From Bacillota bacterium (GTDB lineage Bacteria; Bacillota; Clostridia; Oscillospirales; Oscillospiraceae), in assembly GCA_021770445.1 (NCBI GenBank), contig JAETQY010000010.1, positions 1 through 64,000 on the forward strand: DNA of 64,000 nt, written 5' to 3'. The notes beneath the pieces are model-generated. The model was given only the letters and a program-made list of their open reading frames with translations. It made no database searches and was not told the DNA's origin. Shown one piece after another: positions 1 through 6,423 of this stretch. How positions within the stretch are numbered: position 1 is the stretch's first letter; the number at the start of each line of letters is the position of its first letter. A program made the translations under genes and the position numbers.

Positions 1-573
1 CTGGAGCAGATGGACCTGCGTCGTAATCTCACTCCGGCGATTCTCTCCTACGAGGGCATCCAGTACCGTTACATGGCCCCCGGTGTGATGGAGACGGCCC
101 ACCTGGACTACCTCCGAGAACACCTGCGCATCCTCTCCGGCTTCTACGGCCTGCTGCGGCCCTTTGACGGCGTGACCCCTTACCGGCTGGAGATGCAGGC
201 AAAGCTGGCGGTGGACGGCTGCCGGGACCTGTATCAGTTCTGGGGCAGCCGCCTGGCCCGGCAGCTGGCCTCGGAGACGGACGTAGTGCTGAATCTGGCC
301 TCCAGGGAATACAGCAGAGCGGTGGAGGCTTATCTGCCCAAAACCGTCCGATTTGTCACCTGTGCCTTTGGAGAACTGAAAGACGGCAAGGTCGTTGAAA
401 AGGGCACCAAATGTAAAATGGCCCGGGGGCAGATGGTGCGCTGGCTGTCGGAAAACCAAATTAAAAGCCCGGAGGACCTCCGGTCCTTTAACCAGCTGGG
501 CTATCAATTCTGCCGTTCCATTTCGGTGCGGAACCACACGGTATTTCTTTGGATACAGTCCCCCAAGGATTGA
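1..573 (+). CDS. yaaA: YaaA peroxide-stress family protein, 5' end outside window
   Basis: The reading frame is open from base 1 (Leu-Glu-Gln then Met at 10), so the gene begins upstream. About 190 C-terminal residues are visible, against roughly 250 for full-length family members. Features typical of YaaA (DUF328/UPF0246) are the PFDGVTPYRLEM stretch, the LASREYSRAV motif and the Phe-rich C-terminus. In E. coli YaaA lowers free intracellular iron during peroxide stress and binds DNA; that role is family knowledge and is not visible here. GC content is like the core genome, unlike the next gene. The short + hairpin at 728-766 may end this transcript. Confidence 0.85.
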   Translation: MEQMDLRRNLTPAILSYEGIQYRYMAPGVMETAHLDYLREHLRILSGFYGLLRPFDGVTPYRLEMQAKLAVDGCRDLYQFWGSRLARQLASETDVVLNLASREYSRAVEAYLPKTVRFVTCAFGELKDGKVVEKGTKCKMARGQMVRWLSENQIKSPEDLRSFNQLGYQFCRSISVRNHTVFLWIQSPKD

Positions 574-727
574 GCCGCTTCCTGGCCGGGGGCGGCTTAA
601 TATTCCGCACTCAGCAGGAAATCTGCCACGTGCATCGTTTTGATCCCTTGGTAATTTCTGTTGGCCTACCTGCTAATACAGGGGGATGTTTTAATTGCTC
701 TAGTTATAACCGCAACACTTACTTAAT

Positions 728-766
728 ATCAAAAGTTTTGCGGTTTATATCCGCAAAACTTTTGAT
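728..766. repeat. Perfect 16-bp inverted repeat, possible terminator
   Basis: ATCAAAAGTTTTGCGG (728-743) is repeated as its exact reverse complement at 751-766 around a 7-nt loop. It lies in the 276-bp gap between yaaA and the next gene. The stem is AT-rich and has no clear T-tract beyond its own arm, so it could be a weak bidirectional terminator or the end of a small mobile sequence. Nothing else coding is seen in this gap. Confidence 0.6.
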
Positions 767-849
767 ACAGCCATTGTAGCCACCTGATTTTAAGAAACGG
801 ATCTGAGTTTCTCTTCAATGGGAGGCATGGGCAGAAAGGAAGAAGACAA

Positions 850-1509
850 ATGTTCAGAATTGTTGATGAAGCAGAGTGCAAAAGATATCGTTTAGATTGT
901 TCCTCTGTGCTGAGAAAAGTGTGCCTAATGCTAAAAGAAAAGGGAATTTCCGCTCAGTTTACACTTGTGGGTAGTGGTGCGAGGAATATGGTGACGAGAA
1001 ATGGCGATGGGGCATTCGACCTTGACTATAATCTCGAAATCATCAAAGCACCGGAAGAGTATTGGAATGATTTGTGCGGTTTGAAAGATACCATCCGTAT
1101 TTTGCTGGATAAGGCGGCGGGCCTGAAATGTTTCTCTGAATCACAAGACTCAACTTCCTGCCTGACAGCTCTGTTACACTTTAGAGATGAATCCGCAATT
1201 AAATTCAAATTTGACGTTGCAGTTGTCACCAGAAATTCTACAGGAAAACTTTGTAGGCTGATTCACAACAAAAATGCCTGGGGTCTTGGGATGGATCAAT
1301 ATGTTTGGAATGAGATTCCTGATTCCCACGATGTCGCACAAAAAGCAAAGAGACTCAAAGCAGAGGGACTGTGGTTTGCAGTAAGAGATCGATACGTCCA
1401 GCGAAAGAATATGTATTTGTCCAGTTGGTGGGATAAAGATCACCCTTCGTTTATCATTTACATCGAAACGGTCAATGAGATATATTACAAATATTTTGGA
1501 CCGGTGTAG
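850..1509 (+). CDS. Nucleotidyltransferase-like protein, low GC
   Basis: This is a 219-residue protein preceded by a purine-rich ribosome site (AAAGGAAG) just upstream of the ATG. Residues about 41-65 read VGSGARNMVTRN...FDLDYN, which fits the GS-x(n)-DxD signature of the polymerase-beta-like nucleotidyltransferase fold, with the two Asp residues as candidate metal ligands. No partner domain, signal peptide or membrane segment is seen. The gene is clearly AT-richer than its neighbours and sits in a region with a truncated gene and a tRNA fragment, so horizontal origin is likely. Its substrate cannot be inferred. An antitoxin- or toxin-type nucleotidyltransferase is possible, but no HEPN partner is adjacent. 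Confidence 0.6.
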   Translation: MFRIVDEAECKRYRLDCSSVLRKVCLMLKEKGISAQFTLVGSGARNMVTRNGDGAFDLDYNLEIIKAPEEYWNDLCGLKDTIRILLDKAAGLKCFSESQDSTSCLTALLHFRDESAIKFKFDVAVVTRNSTGKLCRLIHNKNAWGLGMDQYVWNEIPDSHDVAQKAKRLKAEGLWFAVRDRYVQRKNMYLSSWWDKDHPSFIIYIETVNEIYYKYFGPV

Positions 1510-1544
1510 GCAACTATCCAGTCAAAAGAAACTCCATATAAAAT

Positions 1545-1574
1545 CCCCAGATTCAGGGAAAACTGAATCCGGGG
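1545..1574. repeat. Inverted repeat at the junction of two genes
   Basis: CCCCAGATTCAG (1545-1556) pairs with CTGAATCCGGGG (1563-1574) with one mismatch and a 6-nt loop. It follows the nucleotidyltransferase stop and lies exactly where the next gene has lost its 5' end. It may be a weak terminator without a T-run or the edge of an insertion. Confidence 0.5.
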
Positions 1575-2340
1575 TGATAAATCTCTCCAGGTCATTTCAA
1601 AGAATCAGGCGTGGTGGCTGGAGTACCCGGCGTCACAGCTTCAAATCTCCCGGCGCCCCTTTCAGGTGCAGATCGGGCAGTCCAGCTTCAGCGAGCAGGG
1701 GATCGACCTCCATATCCAGCAGGACGGCCTCTCCCTCCAAGGGGCCCTGCGCTACGGTTCCTTTACTCCCCTGCAATCCGACATCATGGGGCCGTTCCGG
1801 TTCTTCGCCGGGATGCAGTGCTCTCATGGCATCATCAGCATGGGGCACCCTTTGGAGGGAGCGCTGGAGCTGAACGGCGAATGCTTGGATTTCTCCGGCG
1901 GAACCGGATATATCGAGACGGACCGGGGCCGCTCTTTTCCCAGCAAGTATCTCTGGACGCAGTGTGTCTGGAACGGGCCGGAGCGGGGCGGTCTGATGCT
2001 TGCCATCGCGACAATCCCTCTGCCCGTGGGCGGCTTCACCGGCTGCATCTGCTCTGACTTTTATGGAGGCCGGGAATACCGTCTGGCAACCTACCGGGGC
2101 GTCAAAATCGAGACGTGGTCCTCCGCCGGCGCGGTGATCCGTCAGGGGAAGTATCGCCTGGAGGCGGAGCTGCTGAGCGAACGGCGGCAGCCCCTTCGTG
2201 CCCCGGTGGAGGGCCGCATGGAGCGTACCATCCACGAGAGCCTCTGCGCAGAGGTGCGCTACCGCTTCTGGCACGGGGATGACCTCCTGTTTCAGCGTAT
2301 GGACTCCAATGCCGGCTTTGAGTACTCCTCAGCAGACTGA
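1567..2340 (+). pseudogene. Tocopherol cyclase-like family protein, 5'-truncated
   Basis: From 1567 the frame reads as convincing protein (for example NQAWWLEYP at about 1603-1629) and continues to the stop at 2338-2340. An in-frame TGA at 1564 precedes it, and there is no ATG before the GTG at 1666. The DIMGPF, SFPSKYLWTQC and REYRLATYRG segments and the C-terminal RTIHES motif resemble the tocopherol-cyclase-like family common in Firmicutes, whose members are near 280-300 residues. About 40-60 N-terminal residues are missing. A GTG start at 1666 would give 224 residues and might still be translated, but no good ribosome site is seen. The break coincides with the inverted repeat at 1545-1574 and the low-GC gene upstream. 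Confidence 0.6.
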
Positions 2341-2689
2341 TTGCCGATACACGATTTTGACATTCCGCACTATGCCTTAAGTCTTTTGTTCTGCCTTATC
2401 TTTGGATATAGCCCCGTAGAATTTGAGGGCCTGTTTTGGCAGAAAACCGTTGCAAAACCTTCCCGTCAGAGTTACAATGCAGACAGCAAAAATGCGAAAC
2501 GTTTCCCGCTCAGCGCCGGCGGAAAACCGACGGTCAGAGGCGGGAAGCGTTTTTGACCACAGAACCTGCCACAGACGCAGCCGGAACACATGGAGGACAG
2601 CCCGTTAAAGAGGCTTACAGATAAAGTAAAATCCAGCGGAAACGGCCAAAAGGAGCAAAAACAAGCCAAAAAAGTTTACAAAATCTTTT
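2341..2689. other. No gene recognised; AT-rich right side of a probable insertion
   Basis: This stretch has only short overlapping open frames with no recognisable motif or consistent codon use. Its 3' part (about 2640-2690) is very A-rich and abuts the tRNA 3' fragment, as expected for the right end of an integrated element. Confidence 0.4.
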
Positions 2690-2733
2690 CGCATCCGTGA
2701 GGTTCGAGGGTTCGATCCCCTTCAGGTCCACCA
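2690..2733 (+). tRNA. 3' fragment of a tRNA gene (attachment-site-like remnant)
   Basis: Bases 2706-2722 form a normal T-arm (GAGGG, TTCGATC loop, CCCTT), followed by a seven-base acceptor 3' strand, a discriminator A and an encoded CCA ending at 2733. No matching GGACCTG-type 5' acceptor, D-arm or anticodon arm lies upstream; the sequence there is A-rich. A terminator follows directly, as it would for the intact tRNA. The simplest reading is the right-hand attachment scar of an element that integrated into a tRNA 3' end, or a tRNA gene whose 5' half was deleted. The isotype cannot be read. Confidence 0.65.
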
Positions 2734-2739
2734 AATAAG

Positions 2740-2773
2740 AAATCACCTCAGTGAAAACTGGGGTGATTTTTGT
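2740..2773 (+). terminator. Intrinsic terminator after the tRNA fragment
   Basis: AAATCACCTCAGT (2740-2752) pairs with ACTGGGGTGATTT (2757-2769) with one G-T pair, followed by further T residues. It is presumably the original terminator of the disrupted tRNA gene. Confidence 0.8.
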
Positions 2774-2825
2774 ATGATAGAAAAACCGAGGTTCTCAGGT
2801 TAGAGAAACCCAGTTTTATACCCAG

Positions 2826-2981
2826 ATGGTACTTTCTTTAGGGCACCTAGTGAAGCAGATCGTTGGTAGCAGCAAATACGGCGCGGGTGTGAAATTCTCC
2901 GGCATGGTGGACGGCAAGGCGCGGCTCATTGGCAATATCCAGATGCCGATCCTGGCTAGAACTCGCATTGGGCGAGTTTAA
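2826..2981 (+). pseudogene. Short coding fragment, unrecognised
   Basis: A 51-codon frame from ATG 2826 to TAA 2979 has high-GC, gene-like codon use in its middle (GSSKYGAGVKFSGMVDGKAR, about 2866-2925) inside otherwise AT-rich sequence. It is not preceded by a ribosome site and I recognise no family. It is probably a piece of a longer decayed gene, perhaps the same one as the fragment at 3069-3206. Confidence 0.35.
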
Positions 2982-3068
2982 CAATATAAATAAAATAGAG
3001 AAACTAAAAATGACGTAAAAAATCTTTAGCATTCTGCTGTGCGCAACAGTGATGCTGGGGCCCTCTGA

Positions 3069-3206
3069 CACGATCCCGAGAAAGCCAATGCCACCGGCAT
3101 CCCTGCAATTGTCACTAACACCAAGGCCAGCCGCGGCAAGGTCGTCAGCAACGAAAATGCCCAGGATTACCTGGACAACTTTGCTGCACACGGTTTCAGC
3201 GAGTAA
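3069..3206 (+). pseudogene. Second coding fragment, C-terminal end of a lost gene
   Basis: The frame between TGA 3066 and TAA 3204 encodes about 45 residues ending in NAQDYLDNFAAHGFSE, with codon use like the host's genes but no start codon. It reads as the C-terminus of a lost protein and is followed by a strong terminator. The family is not recognised. Confidence 0.4.
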
Positions 3207-3242
3207 AGATCCGATCCTCTTGTAAAATAAACGGTCCAAAAG

Positions 3243-3288
3243 ATAAGACAAGGGGTCGGCCTATAAAGGTCGACCCCTTGTCTTATTT
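3243..3288. terminator. Strong bidirectional terminator
   Basis: ATAAGACAAGGGGTCGGCC (3243-3261) pairs with 3268-3286 through 19 positions with one G-T pair around a TATAAA loop, with T/A runs on both sides. It marks the right edge of the decayed region and insulates the sigma-54 promoter downstream. Confidence 0.85.
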
Positions 3289-3327
3289 GCGTCAGAACTG
3301 AAGTTTTTAATGGTTGTGTGAAAAATG

Positions 3328-3371
3328 GTTTCTACTTACAGAAACTCAAATATGGCTTTTTTTAACCATAT
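3328..3371 (+). promoter_or_regulatory. Candidate upstream activator sites for the sigma-54 promoter
   Basis: Two inverted repeats lie about 140-180 bp upstream of the predicted start of transcription. They are GTTTCT-N6-AGAAAC (3328-3345) and ATATGG-N10-CCATAT (3350-3371). The distance suits binding sites of a sigma-54 activator, and the activator gene lies at 6424. A third repeat, AAATTGGA-N9-TCCAATTT (3452-3476), sits closer, just before the -24 box. Which one is used is inference. Confidence 0.4.
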
Positions 3372-3483
3372 CAGGCCAAATTAAACCGTACTCAGGTCTG
3401 CATTCATTTGAAAACTCGAAGTATTAGTTTAAAAAATCGCTTAAAATAATTAAATTGGAACAAAACGCTCCAATTTGAAATAT

Positions 3484-3498
3484 TGGCACAGATTTTGC
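3484..3498 (+). promoter_or_regulatory. Sigma-54 (-24/-12) promoter for iadA-yfcC
   Basis: TGGCAC (3484-3489), five bases, then TTGC (3495-3498) matches the RpoN consensus exactly, with the invariant GG and GC ten bases apart. Transcription should begin near 3510, leaving a leader of about 95 nt before the iadA start. The promoter is supported by an RpoN-type activator gene directly downstream of the operon. Confidence 0.88.
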
Positions 3499-3604
3499 TT
3501 TATATTCAAAGGAAAGGCCAAGAAAAATTTTGTTGCGAAACGGTATCAGAAAATGGGCCAGGAGGAGCTGCCGGCCTAAAAAAAGAGAAGGGAGAGACCA
3601 GATC

Positions 3605-4771
3605 ATGCTACTGATCAGAAACGTGGCCGTGTATGCCCCGGCCCCGCTGGGCGTCAAGGATGTGTTCCTGGCAGGCGGAGAGATCTGCGCCATACGGGAC
3701 GCCATCGAGCCCGGGCCAGACCTGCCGGTGGAGGTGATCGACGGCACGGGCAAGCTGCTGCTGCCCGGCTTCATCGACAGCCACGTCCACATCCTGGGGG
3801 GCGGGGGCGAGGGGGGCTACCGCTCCCGGACGCCCGAGCTGAAGCTGTCCGACCTGGTTCGGGCGGGCACTACCACGGTGGTGGGCTGTCTGGGGACAGA
3901 CGGCGTCACCCGGCGGATGGAGAACCTCATCGCCAAGGCCAAGCAGCTCAAGGACGAGGGGGTGAGCTGCTACATCTATACCGGCTCCTACGACGTCCCC
4001 GTCCGCACCTTCCTAGCGGATATCCGCTCCGATCTACTGTTTATTGACGAGGTCATCGGCGTGGGGGAGATCGCCATTGCCGACCACCGCTCCTCCCAGC
4101 CCACCTTTGAGGAGTTCGTCCGCATCGTGGCCGACGCCCGGGTAGGGGGGATGCTGTCCGGCAAGGGGGGCGTGGTCAACATCCACATGGGGGACGACGG
4201 CCAGATGCTGGAGTATCTGGAGCGGGTGAAGGCGGAGACCCCCCTGCCCGCCTATCACATGATCCCCACCCACATGAACCGCAATCCCCTCCTCTTCGAG
4301 CGGGGGATCACCTACGCCAAGGGGGGCGGCTATGTGGACTTCACCACCAGTAGCTACGCCTCCTTCCAGGAGGACGGGGAGCTGAAATCCAGCGACGGGC
4401 TGAAGAAGATGCTGGACGCCGGGGTTCCCATCGAGCACATCACCTTCTCCTCCGACGGCCAGGGCTCCCTCCCCATCTTCAACCGGGAGGGGGAGAACAT
4501 CGACGTCCAGGTAGCCCGGGTGGACACCCTCTACCAGGAGGTGCGGGACGCCGTCCAGCAGGAGAACATCCCGCTGGAGACCGCCCTGCGCACCATCACC
4601 TCCAACGTGGCTGACCACCTGCGCCTGACCCGCAAGGGCCGGGTCCGGGAGGGAAACGACGCCGATCTGGTGCTGGCAGACCCGGATACGCTGGAGGTTC
4701 GGACTGTCATTGCCCGCGGACAGGTCATGCTGCGGGACGGGGAACTGCTTGTAAAAGGCAGCTTCGAATAA
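3605..4771 (+). CDS. iadA: Isoaspartyl dipeptidase
   Basis: This is a 388-residue amidohydrolase; E. coli IadA has 390. The start at 3605 is chosen because GGGAGAG lies just upstream and family alignment begins at MLLIRN; the longer open frame from 3530 has no such support. The metal-binding HVH is at residues 60 and 62 in DSHVHILGGGGEGG, followed by GVGEIAIAD (the metal-site region near 150), NIHMGDDGQ and the HMNRN segment, and SSDGQGSLP supplies the catalytic Asp. The enzyme hydrolyses beta-aspartyl dipeptides left from breakdown of isomerised or cyanophycin-like peptides. The next gene, a YfcC transporter, lies 33 bp downstream in the same sigma-54 operon, suggesting use of imported dipeptides. 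Confidence 0.93.
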   Translation: MLLIRNVAVYAPAPLGVKDVFLAGGEICAIRDAIEPGPDLPVEVIDGTGKLLLPGFIDSHVHILGGGGEGGYRSRTPELKLSDLVRAGTTTVVGCLGTDGVTRRMENLIAKAKQLKDEGVSCYIYTGSYDVPVRTFLADIRSDLLFIDEVIGVGEIAIADHRSSQPTFEEFVRIVADARVGGMLSGKGGVVNIHMGDDGQMLEYLERVKAETPLPAYHMIPTHMNRNPLLFERGITYAKGGGYVDFTTSSYASFQEDGELKSSDGLKKMLDAGVPIEHITFSSDGQGSLPIFNREGENIDVQVARVDTLYQEVRDAVQQENIPLETALRTITSNVADHLRLTRKGRVREGNDADLVLADPDTLEVRTVIARGQVMLRDGELLVKGSFE

Positions 4772-4804
4772 ACAAAATTTTTGAGAGAGAATCAGGAGGC
4801 TATC

Positions 4805-6316
4805 ATGAAACAGAAACAGTTCAATTTCCCCCACACCTTCGTAATCCTATTCTTTGTGGTGCTGTTCTGCGCCGTTCTGACCTACATGATCCCTATGGGT
4901 CAGTACGACACCATCGAGGTCAGCTACGAGCAGAATGGCGAGACCAAGACCCGCACCGTCCTGGACGCCGACTCCTTCCGGTATGTCACTGATGAGAACG
5001 GCAACAAGGTCAATTACAAGGCCCCCATCTTCGGCACCGACGACGTGGGCGGCAAGATCGGCTTCCTCAACTACGCCTTCGAGGGCCTGGTATCTGGCGA
5101 CAAGTGGGGCGCAGCCGTGGGCGTGGCCGCCTTCATCCTCATCGTGGGCGGCGCCTTCGGCATCATGTTCCGCACCGGTGCGGTGGAAAACGCCATTTTC
5201 GCCGCCATCGGCAAGACCAAGTCCAAGGAATTTCTGATTATCCCCGTCCTGTTCCTGCTGTTCTCCGCCGGCGGGGCCATCTTCGGCATGAGCGAGGAGG
5301 CCATCCCCTTCGTCATGATCGTGGCCCCGGTGATGGTCATGATGGGCTACGACGCGGTGGTGGCTGTCATGATTACCTACGGAGCTACCCAGATCGGCTT
5401 TGCCACCTCCTGGATGAACCCCTTCAGCGTCTCGGTGGCCCAGGGCCTGTCCGGCATCCCTATCATGTCCGGCGCCGGCCTGCGGGCCTTCTCCTGGGTG
5501 TTCTTCACCGCCTTCGGCATCGTCTTTACCATGTTCTACGCCCGGAAGGTTAAGAAGAACCCCCTGGCCTCCTACAGCCACGACTCCGACGAGTACTTCC
5601 GCCAGGACGCCGCCGGCAAGGACGTGAAGAACATCAAGCTGGGGGTGGGCGATATCCTGGTGCTCATCACTCTGCTGGTCACCATCGTCTGGGTGATCTG
5701 GGGCGTGGTGGCTCACGGGTACTACATCCCCGAGATCACCGCCCAGTTCTTTATCATGGGCCTGGTGTCCGGCATCATCGGCGTGATCTTCAAGCTCAAC
5801 GATATGAAGACCAACGACATCGCCACCTCCTTCCAGAAGGGGGCCGCCGACCTGCTGGGCGCCGCCCTGGTGGTAGGCATGGCCAGAGGCGTTCTGGTGG
5901 TGCTGGGCGGCTCCGACCCCAGCGTCCCCAGCGTACTGAATACCGTCCTCCACGCCGCCGCCGGCGCCATTGGCCAGCTTCCGGCCGCCGTCTCCGCCTG
6001 GTTCATGTACATCTTCCAGAGCATCTTCAACTTCTTTGTCACCTCCGGCTCCGGACAGGCCGCCCTGACCATGCCCATGATGGCCCCCCTCAGCGATCTG
6101 GTGGGCGTCACCCGTCAGGTGGCCGTGCTGGCCTTCCAGTTCGGCGACGGCTTTACCAACCTGGTGGTCCCCACCTCTGGCGCCCTCATCGGCTGTCTGG
6201 GCGCGGCCCGGATGGACTTCGGCCAGTGGGTGAAGTTCTCCATCAAGCTGATGGCCTTCCTGTTCATCTTCTCCACCATCTTCATCGTAGCCGCCGTTCT
6301 GATGGGCTACAACTGA
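4805..6316 (+). CDS. YfcC family membrane transporter
   Basis: This is a 503-residue integral membrane protein; the ATG at 4805 follows AGGAGG by 5-6 bases. About 11-13 hydrophobic segments are visible, starting at residues 10-30 (FVILFFVVLFCAVLTYMIPM), with a soluble loop at about 35-85. Near the C-terminus are the conserved SGSGQAALTMPMMAPLSD and NLVVPTSG stretches of the YfcC/AbgT-DcuC superfamily. Members are treated as amino acid or dicarboxylate carriers, and substrates are mostly unproven. Being co-transcribed with isoaspartyl dipeptidase, it probably imports a dipeptide or exports or imports aspartate-related compounds; that is inference. Confidence 0.85.
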   Translation: MKQKQFNFPHTFVILFFVVLFCAVLTYMIPMGQYDTIEVSYEQNGETKTRTVLDADSFRYVTDENGNKVNYKAPIFGTDDVGGKIGFLNYAFEGLVSGDKWGAAVGVAAFILIVGGAFGIMFRTGAVENAIFAAIGKTKSKEFLIIPVLFLLFSAGGAIFGMSEEAIPFVMIVAPVMVMMGYDAVVAVMITYGATQIGFATSWMNPFSVSVAQGLSGIPIMSGAGLRAFSWVFFTAFGIVFTMFYARKVKKNPLASYSHDSDEYFRQDAAGKDVKNIKLGVGDILVLITLLVTIVWVIWGVVAHGYYIPEITAQFFIMGLVSGIIGVIFKLNDMKTNDIATSFQKGAADLLGAALVVGMARGVLVVLGGSDPSVPSVLNTVLHAAAGAIGQLPAAVSAWFMYIFQSIFNFFVTSGSGQAALTMPMMAPLSDLVGVTRQVAVLAFQFGDGFTNLVVPTSGALIGCLGAARMDFGQWVKFSIKLMAFLFIFSTIFIVAAVLMGYN

Positions 6317-6329
6317 TTTCCTCGAATTT

Positions 6330-6360
6330 GTCTCCCCGCCCACCCCCCGGGCGGGGAGAC
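6330..6360 (+). terminator. GC-rich hairpin after yfcC
   Basis: GTCTCCCCGCCC (6330-6341) pairs perfectly with GGGCGGGGAGAC (6349-6360). The T-tract is weak (ATTATGTTG), so termination may be partial and some transcripts may continue into the activator gene. Confidence 0.6.
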
Positions 6361-6423
6361 ATTATGTTGCGTCTCCGCCTCCCTCTGTGATAAAATGATA
6401 GAAACACTTTACAGGAGGCCGCT

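Noticed and set aside
4847-6343. 498-codon minus-strand open frame opposite yfcC
   Set aside because: It is antisense to a well supported transporter gene, very His/Gly/Asp-rich, with no ribosome site.
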